A stretch of DNA of 64,000 bases, from assembly GCF_902150065.1 (NCBI RefSeq), contig NC_043990.1, positions 19,507,199 through 19,571,198 on the forward strand, in the 5' to 3' direction. How positions within the stretch are numbered: the stretch's first letter is position 1; each line of letters starts with the position of its first letter. The notes below the pieces were generated by a model. The model was not told where the DNA came from. It saw only the letters and a program-made list of their open reading frames with translations, and did no database searches. Both the position numbers and the translations under genes were made by a program. Shown here in pieces: positions 45,792-64,000 of the stretch. The stretch comes from Myripristis murdjan. Lineage: Eukaryota; Chordata; Actinopteri; Holocentriformes; Holocentridae.

Positions 45792-48666
45792 CATGCGCAC
45801 GTTTGCAGGTGTGTGTTTTTGTGTTCATCATAACATACTTTTAAATATAGTCTAGTTGTGGTCTTTTTTCACAGTGCGACTATGGGTTCTGGTCACATTT
45901 TAGTCATTTAATTTTGATTTAGTCTAGTTAATGTTAAATCTGATTGTTTCAGTCTACCCATACCATTTTAGTGAAGTCATAACTCAGGCATTCCATTTAT
46001 AGGCATAGCACTTTATTGCTGGCTTTTATTACACGTGAAAGTATGTGAACACTGACTAGAATCTGAGGAAATGTTATTCCATGGTAGCCTGCAAGAGACA
46101 ATTAGTGGGAGGGCAAATATGACTAATTAAAGAGTTGCAATTTATGCTACGTAAACTTTTATTTCTTGTACATGAATACAGTTGAACCAAATATATTAGA
46201 GAAAAAAACTCAATGGAGGTTTTTTTTTTTCAAAGTGTTATAGCCATTCATCTTCATTTGCCTGATTAAAAAGGATGTTTGATGAGTTTTAGTCAGATTT
46301 AGTTGGCTAGATTAACAGCGCTCTGCTTGACAGTGTAGCTGAGCTGAACAGATGAAGCTCATCTGCTGCATCATTTGAAGCCCCATGGCTCTGGCTGATG
46401 TCTGCTGTCATCTGCAAGCCCGTAATGACACGGAGAGGGCTAAGAAGTCAGCAGGGCTGAGACGGAGGAGAAACAGCTGCCTAAATGACATAATTAGTCT
46501 CAATAGCTTACTCCCAGGGTAGTTAGTGATTTATTTTCTTCCACAACTGGCGTGCACCAATCTCCAGTGAATGTCAAGAGATAGTGGAGAGGTTAGAGAG
46601 TCATTGTGTGCTTGTGGGTACCAGCATGCTGTAGTGGTTTGAAATTGGCTCTCATTTGAATCAGGACTGAACAGTATGGTTTAAAAAAAAAAAAAAAAAA
46701 AAAAAACATTTTGACAGATGTTGTGATTGATTGATTCATGATGTTAGTGGGAATGGTAATTTTAGCGTCATAATTTCAGTTTTCACTAAAAAAAAAAAAA
46801 AAAGTTTGAAATGATGATAATGTGATTTTTATTTTTATTTATTTATTTTTTTGCCGGTGTCTGTGCCAGACAAACATGTTTTCTTACATCTACAATTTGT
46901 AGGCCAGGGCATCTCTGTAGCACTAAAATACTTCATTTATAATGCAGGTTTGTCACACTTACCTTTTTTAACAAGAAATTGTAGCTCCAGCAGTTTGTAT
47001 AATGCACTTGGCCATATTGCGATTTTGATATTTTGATTAATTGCTGAGCCACAATTTGATCACTTACTGTCATTTTTGGTGGCAGTATTCCTCAGTGATG
47101 GATGTTCATTCTTCTGTTTTGTTTTGTTTTTTTTTCTTGGGCAGGCAGCTTTCACGTAGTGCAGGGCCATCACTCCTGAATGAATCATGAGAAACACTGT
47201 CTCCAGTATCCACACTGAAATCTGCGTGCTCTCGCCCCGACAAACTGCACCAGACAAATTGTCACAGCTAGCGCTACTTCACCTTGCAGTTATTTGTAAT
47301 GACTGTTGTTAACAAGATCACGACAAGAACAAATGCTGCCACACTGTACTTCTGTCTTTTTACTTCAAAACAAACCTGAAACTCCTGTCTCCATCACTTG
47401 GTCTGTTCTCCGTGCTTGTAGTTAGTCACTGTGCCACAACAATACTTGTTTTCTGACAAAGATGATAAAAGGGAAGTGAGGCTGGTCTCCAGTGGCTGGC
47501 AGCAAGCAGCAGCGCACACATGGGGAGCAGCCAGGGACCTGAGTGAACTGTGTATTCGCACAAATGTGTTTCAATGGCAGCGATTTTTATCACGAAACAT
47601 GGATTCAGTGACTCCAATAGATTTAATGTCAGTAGCTGAGTAGCTAGAATTATGTTGCTTTTGTATTTTTGCATGGTGATTATAGTTATTACTTGGCTTA
47701 ATTGCCTCCACGCTGTAGCTCAAAATCCACAGGGTGACCTGTTACAACATTTCCAGCTGAATATTCATCCTCAGGTCTTTTTGTGATGGAAAAATCATAC
47801 CAGTGCTACTGTTTTTATCATCTTTAGTATCGTACACAACCTGCTACCTCACTCTGTAACTTCTAATCTTCTAGTGTAGCCTCAGGAAATCAAAATTAGA
47901 GCACATTATCACACCATTGTGTTCGTTGTTATGGCAAGACATTTCACACTGTTCTTCTAGTTTGAAATTAGTATTTTGTTGGGTGTTGCACTTGTAACTT
48001 GTAAAGTGTTTTTAAATGTGGGCAGGTCAAAAGATTCATTTTGTGAAACTGTGATTAATCACAGGATTTGAATAGTTGATTCTGATTAATTGCATTGTTA
48101 ATCATGCCATATTTTGCTATTCAGAACAATTCTTAAGTGTAGCAGTTAACAGAATGGCATGATAAAGAAAATTAACACAAAGGAAAAACGTACATTATAG
48201 CATTTTTAGATTCTTTTGTTTAAAATTAAAAGAGCAATGTGCAATCAAAACGCAATTCACCCAATTTAAAACTTAAGTACCCTGAACTGTACACTTAGTT
48301 TCCACAAACAAGACAATGGAAGTCTAGCTTTGCCCCGTCCTGGTAGCCCCGGCTCTGACACACCCTCCATCTTCTCCCGGCTGTCATGACCAGACTTTTG
48401 TAGGAGCTTTTCAGTTTGAGCAATAGTATTTTTTTTTTTAACTACATTGATTTTTAATCTTGGCTTGGCCATCAACACCTCTTCAGTTCTCAACTAGCTA
48501 GCCTAAGTAAACAGCAGCTCAAGATAATAAGACGCAATCTGGTCCTGATAAATAAAACTGCATAATAAGCTATACATTCTGATACTCATACCTGAAAATA
48601 TCCCCACATCTCTGCACATACAAGAAAACACGCAAACCAAATGATAAACAATGTAACTCTTATGTG

Positions 48667-49186
48667 TAGTGACGTGATGTCCAGATCCGATCATGTGATC
48701 GGAAATCGGGGCCGATCACTACGGCACCTCAGGCAAAGACACTGAGCCAAGCGACACTGAAAGAGACTTTAAAAAATAAAGAGACATTGCCAGAGGACAG
48801 CGAAAAGGCCAGAAAGGTCACAGCCACGATATCTGAATTTATCACGTTGGATGATTTTATTTTATAGACATCTTTTAGTTTGTTTATTTAAGACAAGATA
48901 TTTATTTAAATTGAATTTGTATATAGGGTTATTTTGTGCTGCACTACTAAGCTATAAAGAGATTTTGTTTTGTTTACTTAGTTCGAACCAATACCAAATA
49001 ACAAAACTTGTGATAAAAGAGTCATATAAGAAGGTATCATGTTGGATACTGTTGTTTAAATTTAAAAAAAAAAAAAAAAAAAATTAAGGGACAATTTGGA
49101 TGTGTTCTTTTTTTTTCTTCTTAATGCATTGCAAGTATCAAATTACTTGGACTCAGGGGCAAAAAAATGTGATCGGGACATCCCTA
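48667..49186. mobile_element. hAT-like MITE with 8-bp target duplication
   Basis: 520-bp element flanked by cttatgtg on both sides (48659-48666 and 49187-49194). It starts tagtgacgtgatgtcc and ends gggacatcccta, imperfect terminal inverted repeats of the tagggatgtcc type. The body includes 'ccgatcatgtgatcgg'. No transposase frame. Confidence 0.8.
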
Positions 49187-49589
49187 CTTATGTGCCAAGT
49201 TAGCGAGCCAAACACAGTTTAGGGGCTGTCGCAGCAGGATACAGTAACCTTTTCTTTGTTGCTTCAGTGATATTTAAACTGAACTTGACACACAAGGCTC
49301 ATATTACTGTTGATTTGCTAACTGAACCCCTGGGAGTCTTTTAAAAGTGACAAGAACCATTTCACATCACAGAGGTTGTGATATGTGTGTGGAAATTAAT
49401 TTCACTACCCACAGCCTAGGGAACGCATTGGTGCTTAAGCAAAAAAAAAAAAAAAAAACTTGATTCATGCAATGAAAAAATGCAATTACCGCATTAATGC
49501 CGGCAGCCCTTGTTAAAACACTTGAAATACAGTTTGTTCGCTTGTTAATGTTCGTACAGAGTTTTAAGGCTGTACCTTACTCTCAATTT

Positions 49590-49700
49590 CCAGAGTCGAT
49601 CAGAGTCGGCTTTTTATTACAATGAATCGACTCCACACTCTGAGGCGACTGTGGTCATCTATGACTGACTATTCGACTGGTCGACTTTCACGAGGAATCC
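49590..49700. repeat. Interspersed repeat fragment
   Basis: gagtcgatcagagtcggc, gaatcgactcc and tattcgactggtcgac followed by ggaatcccta resemble the 'tagggattc...cgactagtcg' class of fish MITEs. Boundaries uncertain. Confidence 0.4.
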
Positions 49701-50437
49701 CTACAAAGTTTAATAAAAGGAGTGTGTGCTGAATGGGATTTCTGGTTTTGCCGTGGCACTGAATCAGGTGTGGAATAGTGGTATTTCACTATCAGCTACG
49801 AAAACTCTGGCATCGTGACATCCCTACTTTTCACTTGTATGCATTTTTCTGTGGATTAGCCTTATCTGGATACAGACGGGATGCCCTAGACAGCAGAATG
49901 GACAGAGTTGATGAGTTAAAAGAGACTGTGTAGGAGGAGAGCCTGACTCACACACACTCTAATCACTGCCTCTCTTATTCTTTAATTTATTTATTTACTA
50001 AAGAGAGCCTGCCATCACTGTACACACACACACACGCACACATACGCGCAACAGCCTTTTGATAGTGCTGTCCTCCTTGTTGTCTTACCCTGCATGAAGG
50101 GACAGAACACGGCCACAAAGGACTAATTTTTCTAAATGGAGGCTATTCTTTATAATCCCTCCCATTACATGAGTCACTGACTCCCCCTCCCCCGTTGTCA
50201 TTCCTGTCATTGGCACAGTCTATAAATATACACCTGGCTGCCAAGGAGGGACAAGCACTGAGACATAATACAAATTAAAATACAGGATTTGGATGTGTGA
50301 AAGGCAGATTATGAAGAGGTGGGGAGAGAGGTCTAAAGTGAAATGCCTTTTGTGCAGGAAGATGAGGGGAAGGAAGGAGGCCGAGATATGGAGGGACTGC
50401 AGGAACTGGGAGAGGAATAAGCTGAAGTCATCGCGGG

Positions 50438-50529
50438 GTAGACCGATTGTTTGATATCTCCTTTTTGCTGACGATTGAATATCGGCGTTACTGCGATTTT
50501 CCTCTCCAGCATGGATGAGATTCTTCTTT

Positions 50530-50567
<38 letters not shown>

Positions 50568-50745
50568 CATTTTTAATATCGATTTAGAGTATCTATCTCA
50601 TTTTTTTAAATTTATATTTTCAGTTACAATAATCTCAGTTGTAAGCGTTTCATTATATTTATTGTTTTCTATATTTTTTTGCAAAGTAAGTTTCAAAATT
50701 GATTGAATATTGGCAAAAAATACCATCTATCGGTAGGGCCAGTAA
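50438..50745. repeat. MITE-like element with internal T run
   Basis: Left end ggggtagaccgattgtttga and right end atctatcggtagggccag are loosely inverted. Internal 'gattgaatatcggcg' and 'gattgaatattggc' repeat. A 35-bp T run lies inside. Confidence 0.45.
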
Positions 50746-52317
50746 AAAAAGAAATTTCAAAATCAGTCAGTATTGGTTATAAAAAATCAATTGAACATCA
50801 TCTCCTACATGTTAAGATTATGGAAGTCTGGTGTATTGAACATTAAAACTATTGTGTTCTCAGTCTGTAATCTGCTGGATTCCTTTACATTAAGGCTACA
50901 ACTCTTTGTGCACCTTCACCTTCACGGAACAAGACTCACGTTTCTATTCAGGAGTTGAGTGGGTATTGCTTGTGAAAGGCAGATTTGCCTTTGTGTGTGT
51001 GTCTGTCCATCATCCACCTCGTGGTGTGTGTGAAGCGGAGGAATGTTAAGAAGTGGAATAATTCTGCCTTCAGCCTTAATCTGACTACGTTTTCTGCCTG
51101 ACATGCGCGCACATGAGGACTTCTTCCTCTCTTCTCCTCTCCTTCTCTCCTCTCTCTCTCTCTTTCTCTCAGCTTCATGGACTTGTTATGTGTTTAGCCA
51201 CTGATTTACCTTTGCACTTGCATTTTGAGAGCTATGACACACCACGTACCCACAGTGAAAACTGCCTTCTAGTTGAAAAACAAACAATCCATCAGGTAGA
51301 GGCACGGAGGAGGTGTCGCCCCCTCCGCAGGAATCACAGGTCTGAGGTCAGGCAGACACAGAAATGGGGAGACCAATCGATGTGACCCCACTTCATCTCA
51401 CCCACTGTCAAACTTCTTATGTAACTGCATTGCAGCCGTGCCAGCATAGGAACCAACAGATGTTTTGTAAAACGGAGAGAGAGAGAGAGAGAGAATTAAC
51501 GTGACAGAGGGGGGAGAGCCGGAAATGCCGTCCAGGTTGATACTGAGCAGAGAATAAGAGGAGAGGAGAGAGATGCTGGTGGAGGTCTTGCAGAAAAAAA
51601 AACAACAACAGGAGGAGAAAGAAGGACAGGAGTTAGACCGTAGATAGCGTTGTAACAGAGAGATAAAACAAATAAGTAGAGAGAGGGATTTACACTGTGT
51701 TTGTGTAGAGATGGAGGGAGCACGGCATGATTTGCACCATGAGTGACTGTTAGACACTAGACAGAGCAGGTAAGAGCATTTTTGTTCTCTCTCTCTGCGT
51801 TTTAAAGGCACTAAAGGTTTCCATACCGTACAGCCTACGCAACAAGCATCTAAATTCTGCTGTGCCACAGTTTGTCATCGGTGAAGCCAGCCAGGCTTCC
51901 TTGTGTGGGTGATTTTTCGAGCGTGAGTTAGGAGCAGGTTAGCTACTTGCTGCAGAGGTGTGTGTGCCTTGAGAGAGAACCAGGAGGGAGGGCGAGAGGG
52001 AAAGATAGATTTATACAGCCACAGCATTGAATTGATGCCTACATCGTATCCATGAGCTGCTCAGCACTGATGGCTGCTGGTTAAAAGAGTATTGTTATTG
52101 TGACTGGAGGCTGCACTACTGTTCGAACACCACATAATACAAGGCGAGCAAACATGGAGGGAGCCTCGTTCAAGCTATGATTGTGTATACATGTGTCTAT
52201 ACAAACCTGCTAAGCCAAGTGTATATTTTGTTGTGTCAGTAATTGTGCAATGTATGTGTTCTGATGTATTTTTCTGACTCCATCAGGTAGAAGTGACTCC
52301 ACTGCAGAGGAGGGAAG

Positions 52318-63702
<11,385 letters not shown>

Positions 63703-63988
63703 GGTCCCGCCCCTCCTTCCCCCTGCCCCACTCCCGGGGTAACCTAGGTAACCGTGTGTGGGGGCGTGGTCTAAAAAGCTGCATGATGACTTTTGATTTC
63801 CCCCCTCTCTTTTGCGCTGGGCTCTGCCACCCTCTTTTCACCTCTCTAATCGCAATGCTCCTCATCTGTCCAGCCAGCATCATTCATTCACTTGCTCTCC
63901 CTGTCTCCTGTGTGACTACAGCTTTTTCTGTAAGATCTCCCGCTCAAGACTTTTTTTTAATCTAACTGCATAACAGACAAGTAACCTA

Positions 63989-63994
63989 ATAAAA
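63989..63994 (+). promoter_or_regulatory. fam126a poly(A) signal candidate
   Basis: AATAAA about 290 bp after the stop codon, at the very edge of the window. It supports the short last exon as a real 3' end. Confidence 0.5.
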
Positions 63995-64000
63995 GAAAAT

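Larger units (their letters stand above)
41155..52286 (+). other. Long first intron of fam126a
   Basis: About 11.1 kb without a supported coding exon. It holds CA/GT runs (45054-45115, 45297-45351, 45726-45788), A/T runs (46682-46706, 49065-49083, 50530-50564), a hAT-like MITE (48667-49186) and further MITE-like pieces. A segment ending agagcag|gtaagag near 51769 could be an alternative 5' exon; this is weak. Confidence 0.55.

Overview
The window looks like nuclear DNA of a ray-finned (teleost) fish. It holds compact, intron-rich vertebrate genes, very dense (CA)n and (GA)n microsatellites, and several short DNA-transposon relics typical of teleost genomes. No viral or LTR element was recognised. 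I cannot name the species.

Layout. 1-4.2 kb: no gene seen, microsatellites only. 4.2-13.2 kb: a rearranged block. It carries a stray copy of one smarcc1 exon, large inverted and direct duplications with a perfect hairpin in the middle, three copies of a ~480-bp module, and a small three-exon gene (8.57-10.3 kb) that would encode a ~50-residue membrane microprotein. 13.2-24.1 kb, minus strand: smarcc1, a BAF/SWI-SNF scaffold subunit, 28 coding exons. 24.9-30.3 kb, plus strand: aste1 (asteroid homolog, XPG-like nuclease family), 6 coding exons, head-to-head with smarcc1. 31.0-35.6 kb, minus strand: klhl7 (BTB-BACK-Kelch CUL3 adaptor), 12 coding exons, convergent with aste1. 37.4-40.4 kb, plus strand: a four-exon gene I do not recognise, with a Cys-rich N-terminus and an acidic dileucine motif. 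41.0-64.0 kb, plus strand: a hyccin-family gene, most likely fam126a/hycc1, with an ~11-kb first intron and 10 coding exons.

Exon boundaries were read by eye. For the four long genes and the unknown gene every junction uses GT/AG and keeps phase from start to stop: 945, 758, 611, 249 and 430 residues. Head-to-head klhl7 and fam126a recalls the human 7p15 arrangement and supports naming the last gene fam126a. The genes have unrelated jobs (chromatin remodelling, DNA-end processing, ubiquitylation, PI4K scaffolding), so the window is a conserved neighbourhood rather than a pathway cluster.

The least explained parts are the 4.2-12.9 kb rearranged block with its microprotein gene, the unknown gene at 37.4-39.8 kb, and the repeated use of (TG)n tracts directly against 3' splice sites.
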